Shown: positions 35,465 through 44,321, counted from the stretch's first letter. The stretch is DNA of 64,000 nucleotides from Flavobacteriales bacterium UBA2669 (GCA_002359215.1 DEMN01000001.1:34301-98300), one strand, 5' to 3'. Numbers and translations are program-made. The notes: generated by a model not told the origin, from the letters alone.

Positions 35465-36313
35465 CTATCTTCTTCTAACTAGCCTCATAGCAGGTCTTTT
35501 TACCACTGTGGTTCTTGGAGCTCCTGATCGGATAGGTCTTACTACTTGCCTTACAGCCGGTCTAACACCAAATGCACCGGTATTTTGCTTTCTTAACAAA
35601 TCGATTTGTGGTAATCCGGTTGTTCTTGGTGCATCAGATAATTCGGCTACATTGTTTCCTTTTAACAGGTTACCCATGTTTGCTCTTGCTTTAATGGTGA
35701 AGGTAAATACCATTGTAACACCATCTTTCACAATTACTCGTAATGAATCCTGACCGGTAACGTCCATCTCGAAGTTGTTATCGTCAATCAAGCTTTGGGT
35801 AAAGTTCTGTGGAGAGGTAGCATTTCTTGGTTGATACACTCGTTCGGTATTACTTCCCGCTGCTGTTCGCTTTACGATTTTCAGTATGTTATCAAACTGC
35901 AGGGGGTTAGATACCGACAGTTTCATTCCCCTGATTTTAAAAGGATTCGCTTTGGATTCTTCTCTCACTTCTTTGTGGGAGCTTTCCTCAACGGTTACCG
36001 TTACTCCTGCGGGTTGTGCTGCTTCTTCATTGCCTCCAAACAGGATGGCTTGTGCTGCTGCTCCTGAGGCATTAGCTACTACTACGGTTAAGGTTCGGTC
36101 GTTGGGATCTATCTTTCCGATGGAAGTAGTGGTATAATTGTCATACATCCCCGATCTCATTCTACTTACATCTATATACTCCATCTCCTGAAAGTCCTCA
36201 TTGCCCTCAAAACCGGTATCAAAATAATCTTCATCGTAATCTCCATTGAAGTCATCATACCTGCTTTCTGCATCTATCTCGTAGTCTAATATTTCGTCTT
36301 CATAATCTCTCAT
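35465..36313 (-). CDS. Putative major capsid protein (acidic N-arm, Arg-rich C-tail)
   Basis: The 282-residue protein has a very acidic N-arm (1-50), a beta-rich core at 63-210 ('RTLTVVVANASGAAAQAILF', 'GVTVTVEESSH', 'GMKLSVSNPLQFDNILKIV', 'LRVIVKDGVTMVFTFTIK') and an Arg-rich tail at 245-282 ('VRPAVRQVVRPIRSG', 'VKRPAMRLVRRR') typical of nucleic-acid contacting capsid tails. The core is shared with the propeller protein at 29952-31523. It has its own terminator and heads the structural cluster. Candidate jelly-roll major capsid protein; the fold has not been verified. Confidence 0.55.
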   Translation of the reverse strand: MRDYEDEILDYEIDAESRYDDFNGDYDEDYFDTGFEGNEDFQEMEYIDVSRMRSGMYDNYTTTSIGKIDPNDRTLTVVVANASGAAAQAILFGGNEEAAQPAGVTVTVEESSHKEVREESKANPFKIRGMKLSVSNPLQFDNILKIVKRTAAGSNTERVYQPRNATSPQNFTQSLIDDNNFEMDVTGQDSLRVIVKDGVTMVFTFTIKARANMGNLLKGNNVAELSDAPRTTGLPQIDLLRKQNTGAFGVRPAVRQVVRPIRSGAPRTTVVKRPAMRLVRRR

Positions 36314-36374
36314 GATTCTAAATTTTAATCGTTAATAACTTGGTTTGCTTTTGTTACAACAACCGTTAACAGGG

Positions 36375-36391
36375 TTTCCCTTAAAGGGAAA
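36375..36391. terminator. Short perfect hairpin after the 51-aa gene
   Basis: TTTCCCTTAAAGGGAAA forms an 8-base stem just downstream (minus strand) of the 51-aa membrane protein gene and upstream of the capsid candidate. No long U-tract follows on the minus strand, so it may be a weak terminator or an mRNA-stabilising hairpin. Confidence 0.45.
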
Positions 36392-36394
36392 ATC

Positions 36395-36550
36395 TTATTT
36401 TTTGGTGGTTGTTGCACCTTTATTCTCTGCCGACTTTTTTGCTTTGGCTTTATCCATTGCCGGCTTCACTACAAATACACCTAGTGCGGTTCCTACTGCC
36501 AATAATCCCAATCCAACGGGAAGACATATTTTCCAATCAATATCTTTCAT
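36395..36550 (-). CDS. Small single-span protein (51 aa), first gene of structural cluster
   Basis: This ATG frame encodes 51 residues with one membrane segment (ICLPVGLGLLAVGTALGVFV) and a Lys-rich tail (MDKAKAKKSAENKG). It matches the composition of the other small one-span proteins downstream and would be the first gene transcribed from the regulatory region at 36.55-36.9 kb. Function unknown. Confidence 0.55.
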   Translation of the reverse strand: MKDIDWKICLPVGLGLLAVGTALGVFVVKPAMDKAKAKKSAENKGATTTKK

Positions 36551-36901
36551 GTGTTTATTTTTTTTAAAATTTGTAGTATGCTTGTAAAAGTGTTAAAATA
36601 GTAGTTTCAATCTTTTACTTTTTTCTTGTCTTTTTTAAGGAGATTTTTTTCGTTTTTGTTCTTACTTAAATCTTTAAATGTTAAAAACAAGCGTTCTCAC
36701 TTAAAGTGGTCTTTAAACCGAATGATAAGGCTAAATTGGAGGGATTTTCCCTTGTTTACAAGGTGTGCTTTTGTACTTTGGTACAGAAAACAAAAGCATT
36801 GTTATCGTAAACCGCTGATAAAAACGATACAATTATTTTTTGAAAAAGTAACTATGTTATAGTATGAATATTAAAAATAATTATCATATTTGTTCATTAT
36901 T
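36551..36901. promoter_or_regulatory. Divergent control region between structural cluster and AbiE operon
   Basis: About 390 bases separate the leftward structural cluster from the rightward AbiE-like operon. It contains the palindrome TGTACTTTGGTACA at 36772-36785, whose near-twin TGTACTTCGGTACA lies in the other large control region at 56465-56478. Frames across this region do not look like real genes. It probably holds the structural-cluster promoter on the minus strand. Confidence 0.5.
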
Positions 36902-36943
36902 TAGCTTTGTTCATGTTTCGTGAACAAATAATAAAAGTGAACA
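36889..36943 (+). promoter_or_regulatory. AbiE-operon promoter with TTTGTTCA/TGAACAAA operator
   Basis: TAGCTTTG at 36902-36909 fits the TAnnTTTG -7 box. Overlapping it are half-sites TTTGTTCA at 36889-36896 and 36906-36913, the inverted TGAACAAA at 36921-36928 (7-base spacer), and a partial TGAACA at 36938. An inverted repeat over the promoter of an AbiEi-like gene fits the known negative autoregulation of this family by the antitoxin. Confidence 0.6.
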
Positions 36944-37935
36944 TGAGACATCAAAATATCATAGAAAATGGTTTTGCTCATTTAAAAAATGAGCTAGAAA
37001 ATGTTATTGAATGGGAACATCTTACCTATAAAAATACAGACATACCTTATGATGCTGTTTTTGTAGTGAATGATTTGGATCTTTATGTCGAAGCAAAAAA
37101 TGAGGTAAGACCGATTCAGGTGGAGCAATTAAGTCAACAAAAAAAACATTTTGGAAACTTATTGGTTATTGCCAATTACATTACCCCAAATGCAAAGGAA
37201 TTGTTAAAAGAAAAAGGGATTAACTATGTAGATGGGCAAGGAAACATTTGGCTGAAATTTCCTCCTGTTTATATTCATATTGAAGGTATTCCTAAACAAA
37301 ACACTCCAAAACATAAGAAAAACAGGGCTTTTACTAAAACAGGAATCAAAGTAATTTTTCAACTTTTAGTGGATAATGAGCTAGTTAATACCACTTATCG
37401 AAACATAGCAGAAAAAGCTGAAGTAGCATTAGGAACAATCACTAGAGTAATTGAAGGATTAAAAGAGGAAGGTTTTTTAGTTAAAAAGAACAAAGACCAA
37501 TGGGTAATTACCAACTATGCTGAATTGTTGAACCGTTGGCAAGAAGAATATAGCAAACGATTAAAACCTGCTTTATTTGTAAAGCGTTATCGACCTACCG
37601 ATGAAAATTTTCATGTGAACTGGAAAAAATTACAGCTCCAACATGATACGGTTTGGGGTGGGGAACCGGCTGCTGATATACTCACTAATTATTTACAACC
37701 TGAACAATATACTTTGTATACTCGCCAACATGGACAAGACATTATGAAAGCTTACCGTTGGGTTCCGGATGATGAAGGAGAAATTTTTATTTACAAAAAA
37801 TTTTGGATTACGCCTTTGGATAAACAAAACCTTGCTCCGGCATTATTGATTTATGCAGAACTAATGGATACCAAAGATAGCAGGTGTATTGAAACAGCAA
37901 CTATAATTTATGAGCAATTCTTACAAAAACCTTAA
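36943..37935 (+). CDS. AbiEi-like antitoxin / transcriptional regulator
   Basis: I use the ATG at 36943 (MRHQNIIENGFAHLKNEL); the open frame extends back through the operator. The protein has 330 residues. Residues 1-110 are a nuclease-fold-like domain ('DLYVEAKNEVRPIQVEQL', 'NLLVIANYITPNAKELL'); residues 125-205 form a winged helix ('NTTYRNIAEKAEVALGTITR', 'EEGFLVKKNKDQW'); the C-terminal domain contains 'VWGGEPAADILTNYLQPEQY', typical of type IV AbiEi-family antitoxins. It overlaps the nucleotidyltransferase gene by 26 bases. Confidence 0.75.
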   Translation: MRHQNIIENGFAHLKNELENVIEWEHLTYKNTDIPYDAVFVVNDLDLYVEAKNEVRPIQVEQLSQQKKHFGNLLVIANYITPNAKELLKEKGINYVDGQGNIWLKFPPVYIHIEGIPKQNTPKHKKNRAFTKTGIKVIFQLLVDNELVNTTYRNIAEKAEVALGTITRVIEGLKEEGFLVKKNKDQWVITNYAELLNRWQEEYSKRLKPALFVKRYRPTDENFHVNWKKLQLQHDTVWGGEPAADILTNYLQPEQYTLYTRQHGQDIMKAYRWVPDDEGEIFIYKKFWITPLDKQNLAPALLIYAELMDTKDSRCIETATIIYEQFLQKP

Positions 37936-38758
37936 ACACTATGCTTTTAGTGAACATACTACAGCATTTAAAGTGTTAACTGAAGTATTTCGTGAATTTT
38001 CTATTCACTATTTCTTAATTGGAGCACAGGCAAGGGATGTACACTTCTTTCAAAAAGGTATAAAACCAAACAGGGGAACTCGTGATATTGATTTTGCAGT
38101 AATGATGCAAGATATGACGGGGTACAACGAATTAAAAGAAGCCCTAAACAAAAAAGGATTTGAAAACACCAAAGACCCATTTCGTTTAAACTGGTCGTTA
38201 GGTGAAACCGTTATTGATTTATTACCTTTTGGACAAATTGAAGAAAATTATACAGTCAATTTTGATGAAAGAGAGTTGGAATTATCTGTTTTAGGTTACA
38301 GTGAATTAAATGAGGAATTACAAGAGTTTTATCTGGATGAAGATGAAGCTGTTTCCATTCCGGTTCCTCCCTTACATGGTATCTTTTTACTAAAACTTTT
38401 ATCTTGGGATGATACCAAACCTGACCGAAATAAAGATTTAAAAGACTTAAACCAAATACTAAACAATTACTGGGAATTTGTAGAAGATGAAGCCTATGAA
38501 AATCATTTAAATTTATTTGATGATAACTTTACAACTAAAATAGCTGCAGCTCGAATTTTAGGAAGGCACTTAAGATCAACCATTCAAAAGTCTCCAACTT
38601 TACAAACAAACATTATTCGCATATTAGAAGAACAAACTAATCAGGTCGATCCTCCCGGATTGATGCTCCAGAGTTTTGCCTCTGAAAATGATACATCTAT
38701 TGAAGAAGTCAAAATATTGTTGGATGAAATACTAAAAGGAATTAAAGACAGACAATAA
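37910..38758 (+). CDS. AbiEii-like nucleotidyltransferase (toxin candidate)
   Basis: The 282-residue protein has a nucleotidyltransferase core: 'YFLIGAQARDVHFFQ', 'RGTRDIDFAVMM' with the metal-binding Asp-x-Asp pair, and 'ETVIDLLPFGQI' for the third acidic residue. A helical C-terminal region follows. It overlaps the AbiEi-like gene and the pair is rightward, against the surrounding element. Together they resemble type IV AbiE toxin-antitoxin/abortive-infection modules, likely carried for element maintenance or superinfection control. Confidence 0.75.
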   Translation: MSNSYKNLKHYAFSEHTTAFKVLTEVFREFSIHYFLIGAQARDVHFFQKGIKPNRGTRDIDFAVMMQDMTGYNELKEALNKKGFENTKDPFRLNWSLGETVIDLLPFGQIEENYTVNFDERELELSVLGYSELNEELQEFYLDEDEAVSIPVPPLHGIFLLKLLSWDDTKPDRNKDLKDLNQILNNYWEFVEDEAYENHLNLFDDNFTTKIAAARILGRHLRSTIQKSPTLQTNIIRILEEQTNQVDPPGLMLQSFASENDTSIEEVKILLDEILKGIKDRQ

Positions 38759-38784
38759 ATCAAACTGAATGTGATGTTATAGTA

Positions 38785-38821
38785 AAAGATTTTCCAACTT
38801 GGTGCAAGTGGAATCTTTTTT
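38785..38821 (+). terminator. Intrinsic terminator after the AbiE-like operon
   Basis: AAAGATTTTCCAACTT and AAGTGGAATCTTTTTT can pair over most of their length around a GGTGC loop, followed by T residues, 27 bases after the nucleotidyltransferase stop. Confidence 0.6.
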
Positions 38822-38983
38822 AATTAAAGAATCAATCAATAGATTCAATAAATTGCTGTATTTTTTCTTCCTCTGTCATTATAATTTATTCTGTTCACTC
38901 CTTGTTGTAGGCAACGGTCCCGACCAAAAAGCGTTGCTGTCCAAAAGAATAATTATGATTTTTAGTATTGTTAATGGCTTTTA

Positions 38984-41900
38984 TTATTCCAAATCTTTTT
39001 CATTTCTTTCAGGGAGAATATCATTTGAAACCTTTGAAACAGTAACTTTCCCAGGCATAATGCTTCCCTTATTATGTTTAATCCAACAAGCTTTAATCAA
39101 GTACTCTGTATCTCTTTGTTCTGCTGGATTTAAAAATTTTGTAGCGTAATTACCACGCAAACTAGAGTATAAGTTCCCAAGATAAAATGAATTTTTGTCT
39201 AGTTCAGACATGTAAATTAATATGGAATCTTTCCAACCTTGTGGTCTAGCGGTACATTCCATTAATGCAAAAATATGTTTCACTGTAAGGTCTTCTTCCT
39301 TCGATCTATGTTCACGAAAAAGCATCCTTAATTTATCTGAAAAAAGATCATCTTTAAACCAAACATTAATATTTAAAGGCATAGCAACTATAATACTCTT
39401 TAAACATTCATTAAATTCTTTTGGAAAATCATCCGTTAACTTAAATCTTGCACCACCTACACCACCAAAACCATTCTTAGCAAGTATAGGAGCGATTAAA
39501 TAAAGAGCTCTCATCAACTCCTTCCATGCCATCGCAATGTTTTTCAATAGTTCTTCTTTATGTTCAGGCTTTATAAATTCACTATTTCTTAGTGCACGGG
39601 AACTGGATTTAATCAGTTCCATAAGATTTTTTATATCATACTCTTCTAAATAATTATTTATTGTTTGTGTGTATGGTTTTATACTATTATAATTTTTATC
39701 AGCAACTATATCTTTTATTTCATCAGATACTTTGGATTGTTTGATATTTTGTTCAAGCTGATTTTGAGTCATCCCTTTTACTGTTTCATTTAAAGACCAC
39801 TTTATTTCCTTAAATGGATTTATATCATCTGATAACCCAATTTTAGAATGCACCTTATTTGAAAGTGTTGAAAGATCGTTTATCAGCATCTTCACTATAT
39901 CTTCAGACCTTCCATCCAAACCAGTATAAAATTCGATTATCTCAGGAAAGTAAAGAGAATGTTTATCATTCAGCATATAAGCTTTAAATTCTTCTGAATC
40001 TTTCATTCTGATGGCAGCGAAATAATAAATCCAGTAAGAAAATCTAAATCGAAGCTCACCGTTAAGACCAACTACAATTTGATTGTTTTTTAAAACCTGT
40101 AATAAATCAGATACATTAGATGGGTTATATTCTTTCTCACAAAAAGGTCTTGTAATTTTATAAAACTCATCTTCAGTAAAGGATTCTTTGTTTTTTCGAA
40201 GAAGATACTCACAAAAATAACCTACTATGAATCCACAATTCTCTTCGTCCAAAGTGTCACCATAAAATAAACTACCTGGATTATCAAAAATCACTTTTAG
40301 CACATATTTAAAAACCTTAGACCGGTTAATTGGTCTATCTTCAAAGTCATTCAGAAATGCAATTAATAATTGAATACAATTAATTGGTGTACGGTGAATA
40401 TTTAGATCAATCAAATCAACATCTAATCTTTCAAGCACTCTATTTTCTTCCGCTATTTCGTATAATGAGTTAAAATCACTTACTAAATTACGAAGTCCTT
40501 TACGATTAAGCTCACGTAAAAAAAGTTGACTAAACCCTTCATGACTTTCTTCCGAATCTAAACCTTCCAAAACAATATTGTCATGATAGTTCGACAAGAT
40601 TATTAAAGAGACGCTTGGGAATTTACTTCGAATATTTTTTAAAATCTTTTGAGCATCTTTCGTATTATTTTTCCAATGATCTAGTAAGAAGCATTTTATA
40701 TCTTCATTTTGAATTTGCAAGTCTTGTATTACATCCTCAAGATCAGAATGATATTTACCAAAAGTCCAGTTGTGAGTATCTAAATAAACCCAACAGTCTT
40801 TTTTTATTTCCCATGCTTTCATTGCCAAATAATGAGCATAGCATGTTAAACCAAAATGTGGTGCTGCAATTAAATGATAGTTCTGAGGATTGTTTATAAT
40901 ATTTATATAATCTAAACTTTTAGATTCTTTTTTAGATGAGTTATTTGGAGAATCAGTTGTACAAATACGTTCAACCCATTTTGGTAACTTAGAATACGAT
41001 TTCATTGCTTTTTGAAAATTCGATTTAAGTTTTAATGAGATAAAATCATCTAGGGTTATTTCTGAACGTCTGAAATTGTAGATCCCATTTTCAGTTCCAG
41101 AAAAATTTTGACCTCTCATGAATTTTCTTTGTCGAGGCACCCATTCTCTGTATTCAACTGAATCTATTTTTTCATTTTGAAATTTAATTAAAGCATATCC
41201 GTTAAGATCTGGCTTGTCTGAAAACAATTGTGGAGATCCCAATTTTATTATCCCTTGATTATCTGAAATAAAAGAATGATTAATATCTTGATCATGGATG
41301 TGACCAGATATAAGTATATCAATGCCATTTTTTAGCATGCCTTTTAATTCTTTCCTAGCAAAATCGGTAAGAAACTCTACGGGATGATGCATTACTAACA
41401 TCTTGGTACGACCCTTATTATCACGTATCCATTCATTTAATCCAGCAGTTTCTATTTTTAATACACCTTTATCGTTAATACCATTGAAACCTCCAGAACA
41501 AAGCAACGAGCAATTAAGAAAGTAAATGGAAATTTCAGGAATTAATAATTCTGAATAACCAGTCAAATTAAAGTTTGAAACGTGCAATTTTTCTTTGCAA
41601 AACTTTTCATAATACTTAAATTTATTTTGAGTTAGGTTGCCGTCTTTCTTTACAAAATCATTGAATTCAGTTTCATTAAATTTTTGAGAAATGAGATTAT
41701 TATGGTCTTCAATATTTTGTTCAACGATATTTCTATTTAAATCATGATTTCCCGGTGAACAGAATATATTCTGAAGAGGGATAAGTTTTGTCAACTTCAA
41801 AATAAAGTTTTGGTAGAACTCATTAAATATCTTTTCTGAATTGCCCCTATTAACTAAATCACCAGAAATAATACAATACGTATTTGTGGCATTAGCTGAA

Positions 41901-42013
41901 TCAAATTTAGCTTCAAGGTCATCAAAAAATGAGTTTATTACTAGCCCTTGGTTTTCAGGTTCATTATTTTCATAATGAATGTCGGATATATGAATTATTG
42001 TTATTTCACTCAT
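38984..42013 (-). CDS. Calcineurin-like phosphoesterase fused to STAND-like domain (defence candidate)
   Basis: The protein has 1009 residues. Residues 1-290 are a calcineurin-like metallophosphoesterase with all motifs: 'HISDIHY', 'ISGDLVNRG', 'SPGNHDLN', 'MHHPVEF', 'SGHIHD'. Residues 375-560 resemble a STAND/AAA-type NTPase ('NYHLIAAPHFGLTCYAHYLA', 'EDIKCFLLDHWKN'), but the Walker A reads GLTC in place of GKT/S, so ATP binding may be lost. The C-terminal 450 residues are helical. Phosphoesterase-STAND fusions are known or predicted anti-phage proteins. It forms an accessory island with the AbiE-like pair. Confidence 0.7.
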   Translation of the reverse strand: MSEITIIHISDIHYENNEPENQGLVINSFFDDLEAKFDSANATNTYCIISGDLVNRGNSEKIFNEFYQNFILKLTKLIPLQNIFCSPGNHDLNRNIVEQNIEDHNNLISQKFNETEFNDFVKKDGNLTQNKFKYYEKFCKEKLHVSNFNLTGYSELLIPEISIYFLNCSLLCSGGFNGINDKGVLKIETAGLNEWIRDNKGRTKMLVMHHPVEFLTDFARKELKGMLKNGIDILISGHIHDQDINHSFISDNQGIIKLGSPQLFSDKPDLNGYALIKFQNEKIDSVEYREWVPRQRKFMRGQNFSGTENGIYNFRRSEITLDDFISLKLKSNFQKAMKSYSKLPKWVERICTTDSPNNSSKKESKSLDYINIINNPQNYHLIAAPHFGLTCYAHYLAMKAWEIKKDCWVYLDTHNWTFGKYHSDLEDVIQDLQIQNEDIKCFLLDHWKNNTKDAQKILKNIRSKFPSVSLIILSNYHDNIVLEGLDSEESHEGFSQLFLRELNRKGLRNLVSDFNSLYEIAEENRVLERLDVDLIDLNIHRTPINCIQLLIAFLNDFEDRPINRSKVFKYVLKVIFDNPGSLFYGDTLDEENCGFIVGYFCEYLLRKNKESFTEDEFYKITRPFCEKEYNPSNVSDLLQVLKNNQIVVGLNGELRFRFSYWIYYFAAIRMKDSEEFKAYMLNDKHSLYFPEIIEFYTGLDGRSEDIVKMLINDLSTLSNKVHSKIGLSDDINPFKEIKWSLNETVKGMTQNQLEQNIKQSKVSDEIKDIVADKNYNSIKPYTQTINNYLEEYDIKNLMELIKSSSRALRNSEFIKPEHKEELLKNIAMAWKELMRALYLIAPILAKNGFGGVGGARFKLTDDFPKEFNECLKSIIVAMPLNINVWFKDDLFSDKLRMLFREHRSKEEDLTVKHIFALMECTARPQGWKDSILIYMSELDKNSFYLGNLYSSLRGNYATKFLNPAEQRDTEYLIKACWIKHNKGSIMPGKVTVSKVSNDILPERNEKDLE

Positions 42014-42242
42014 TTATAAAGTTTATTGGTCTTGATTGTTCTATTTAATTACCCCTAACATGCATATAACAACAATGCTATTATCCACATTACATGCTTA
42101 ATGCAAATGTAGTAATTTAATAAGTTCTTTATATATTTAATATTTGTAAAAAAACTCTTTTACAAAATTGTCAGATAGTCAGTTAAAACAACCTATTTCA
42201 ACTACTAGTTCATTCATTCAATACCTAGTGTACGCTTTTTAA
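42014..42242. other. AT-rich spacer at the edge of the accessory island
   Basis: No gene is visible. The sequence is AT-rich and separates the phosphoesterase gene from the small methyltransferase. Both neighbours are leftward, so it should contain the phosphoesterase promoter, but no clear minus-strand TAnnTTTG box was found. Confidence 0.4.
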
Positions 42243-42746
42243 CTAGGATACCACAGTAAAATTCAATTGTTTCCCTAAATTTAATTGATTCGTAAACCAT
42301 GCACTGGCAAACCATGAGCCATCACCCTCACCAGTAGGCGTTTCAAAATTAATACGCTTGTTAAAAAGAATCATCTCTAGTCCACACTGATGAAAAAAGC
42401 GTTGTCGTTTTTCAGACTCTAAGGTAGTAAGCGGCAGTAAAAAAGCAAAAGGTTTACCCAGACAATAAGCCCTCTCTAAAAACTCCTGTTTCAGCGAAAA
42501 AGGAGGATTAGTAATGATACAATCATACTGTTTAGGCTCAAAACTTAGAAAATCTTCCCCCGAATGAATATCCGTAGCAATAACCTTATACCCTTGTTTT
42601 CTAAGAGTTTTCACCAAATTACCCTCACCCGCAGCACACTCCCATATTACCCAGTTTTTCTTAAGATGTGGTAGTAATGGAGTTAGTGCTAGCGGTGGGG
42701 TTTGGTAATCATCCCGACTTCCTTGCCTTTGAGCTTTAATCATCAC
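42243..42746 (-). CDS. Small DNA N6-adenine methyltransferase-like protein
   Basis: The 167-residue protein has the SAM-binding motif in 'WVIWECAAGEGNLVKTLR', an acidic residue at 'VIATDIHSG', and the catalytic 'CIITNPPFSLKQEF' (NPPF) of gamma-type N6-adenine methylases. It lacks a clear target-recognition domain, as in small phage-borne methylases that protect DNA from host restriction. It follows the ATPase and two small genes in the leftward cluster. Confidence 0.8.
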   Translation of the reverse strand: MMIKAQRQGSRDDYQTPPLALTPLLPHLKKNWVIWECAAGEGNLVKTLRKQGYKVIATDIHSGEDFLSFEPKQYDCIITNPPFSLKQEFLERAYCLGKPFAFLLPLTTLESEKRQRFFHQCGLEMILFNKRINFETPTGEGDGSWFASAWFTNQLNLGKQLNFTVVS

Positions 42747-42756
42747 CTAAGCCAAT

Positions 42757-43032
42757 TTAGTAGTAATGAATTTGCCTGATAATTTTCTGTATGCGGTCTT
42801 TTTTATCAATTCCTAACCATATTAAAGCTATCTGATGCCCGGCTCTAAAACTTTTAGGACTTTCTTCCAGCAACGCCCCACGAGAATAGTCAATACTACC
42901 ATTCTCATAAACAGGATAAAAATACAGTCGTCCTTTATATACCCTATAAGCTGTATGATGATGTTGAACAACATAAGTTTTAAAAGGAAGCTTATAGGCT
43001 TTTTTCCCGGGAGTTTGTCGTGTTGATTTCAT
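42757..43032 (-). CDS. Small hypothetical protein (91 aa)
   Basis: This basic, strand-rich 91-residue protein ('YVVQHHHTAYRVYKGRLYFY', 'FRAGHQIALIWLGIDKKDRI') has no known motif. It is 10 bases from the methyltransferase gene and 5 from the next small gene. The word 'KGRLYFYPVYENG' resembles the 'KGxLYFxxxxG' units of its neighbour, hinting at relatedness. Confidence 0.5.
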   Translation of the reverse strand: MKSTRQTPGKKAYKLPFKTYVVQHHHTAYRVYKGRLYFYPVYENGSIDYSRGALLEESPKSFRAGHQIALIWLGIDKKDRIQKIIRQIHYY

Positions 43033-43037
43033 AGTAT

Positions 43038-43247
43038 TTAAGGCTTACTTTTTCTATTGGTTTTGGCAATATTGCCTTGTTTATCCAAAAAATAAAGGCA
43101 TCCTTTCTCTTTAATTATCCCCGTTCTTGCCACTACCTTTTGATGCTTAGTCGTTGGTTTCAGCTCCGTTAAATCCCCCTCCCTGTTAATGAAGTACAAC
43201 ATGCCTTTTTTTCGTTTAAAATTAAGTTGCTTTACTATTGTTGCCAT
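43038..43247 (-). CDS. Small basic protein with two internal repeats (69 aa)
   Basis: Two copies of one unit are visible: 'KKGMLYFINREGDLTEL' and 'EKGCLYFLDKQGNIAKT'. The 69 residues are strongly basic. The repeated 'KGxLYFxxxxGx' unit looks like a beta-hairpin repeat. Function unknown. Confidence 0.5.
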   Translation of the reverse strand: MATIVKQLNFKRKKGMLYFINREGDLTELKPTTKHQKVVARTGIIKEKGCLYFLDKQGNIAKTNRKSKP

Positions 43248-43266
43248 AGGAGGGGGGAGTTAAGTA

Positions 43267-44202
43267 TTAAAAAGCTGAATTTATTTTTTGTTCATGGTGT
43301 CTTAAGTATTTAGCAATAAGATGCACGACCACTTCACTTCTGTTATTGAATTTAGGCGTATCATCCATGTTCATTTCCTGAAGCAGCATCTTTACTTTTT
43401 TGCTCTCATGCGTGTCGATGTATTTTTTGGCAGCCCGGATAAAAGCCTGCCGACTTACTCCACGAATACGCAACCTTCTCATATCTACATATACACAGAA
43501 GCTCTTACGCCTTTTAAACTCCTGCTTACCAATCATCCCTTCGGCATAAGCTGCATTAGCTAAATCATACTGTTCATCTATAATGAAAGTTGCTATGCGA
43601 ACCAAGAAATAATTAGGAATACGTTCCCTATACCTGCTAATATCATCCACCTGATGATGTAAGCGTAACCAAGTACAATTCTCCCATTCAGTAGTGGTAA
43701 TCTTGGCAATGGATTGATGACTAATCATAATGTCTAGTCCATTGTGCCGGTTGGTAGTTAATAATCCAACGATGCTTTGTCCTTTTGCTCCTACCATGTA
43801 CTTATCCAAGTCCTCAAGTACCAATAACCCATTCTTAAAACGGTTTACCATTTGTTCCACCACATCTCTCTTTTCTTCAATGGTCATGTTCCTGCCACTC
43901 TTAGTAATGGGTCGTATTCTTCTTGCGTTAATAGCAGTAAGGTTTTGAATTAAATTCACCTTGACCGTTTTAAACTGTGGGTAATCATCATCGTTAACAT
44001 CAAATGCCAGTACTTTACGTCCTTTTCGTTTATTTTCAATATTATCTTTCATGTATCGGAAGATTTCTATTAAGTTACGGTAAGTTTTTCCCACACCCGT
44101 TTCCCCACAGGTGAGCACTAACATAGGTTGCCTTTCCAATTCTTCTTTAGAATAGCTGATTTTCTTTCTTCCCCGATGGTTTGTTGCTACTGTTGCTGAC
44201 AT
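43267..44202 (-). CDS. P-loop ATPase, putative genome-packaging ATPase
   Basis: The protein has 311 residues. Walker A is 'CGETGVGKT' (33-40) and Walker B 'GLLVLEDLDKYM' (125-136), followed by 'DIMISHQSIAKI' (157-168), the glutamine-containing sensor seen in FtsK/HerA/A32-type packaging ATPases. The size and lack of extra domains match packaging ATPases of tailless membrane-containing viruses (for example PRD1 P9 and PM2 P9) rather than tailed-phage terminases. The C-terminal third is basic and helical. A Zot- or HerA-like role cannot be excluded. Confidence 0.7.
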   Translation of the reverse strand: MSATVATNHRGRKKISYSKEELERQPMLVLTCGETGVGKTYRNLIEIFRYMKDNIENKRKGRKVLAFDVNDDDYPQFKTVKVNLIQNLTAINARRIRPITKSGRNMTIEEKRDVVEQMVNRFKNGLLVLEDLDKYMVGAKGQSIVGLLTTNRHNGLDIMISHQSIAKITTTEWENCTWLRLHHQVDDISRYRERIPNYFLVRIATFIIDEQYDLANAAYAEGMIGKQEFKRRKSFCVYVDMRRLRIRGVSRQAFIRAAKKYIDTHESKKVKMLLQEMNMDDTPKFNNRSEVVVHLIAKYLRHHEQKINSAF

Positions 44203-44321
44203 GAATAATGGCTGCCCGTTAAGGGAGTATTATTGCCACCCGGTGGAATTCACCTCGTTGGTTCATTTGTAAATCTTCGCTGTGTACGATAGGGGTGTAA
44301 GTGGTACTATTCTTGCTCTTC
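44203..44321. other. Short spacer before the packaging ATPase
   Basis: These 119 bases between the acidic-protein gene and the ATPase gene hold no gene or clear signal. Confidence 0.3.

Noticed and set aside
36626..36862. 78-aa + strand frame in the control region
   Set aside because: Unusual composition (Phe/Arg/Lys), crosses the shared palindrome, and lacks a plausible start signal; treated as non-coding.
38799..39149. 116-aa + strand frame after the AbiE-like genes
   Set aside because: Starts within the terminator hairpin and overlaps the end of the phosphoesterase gene antisense.
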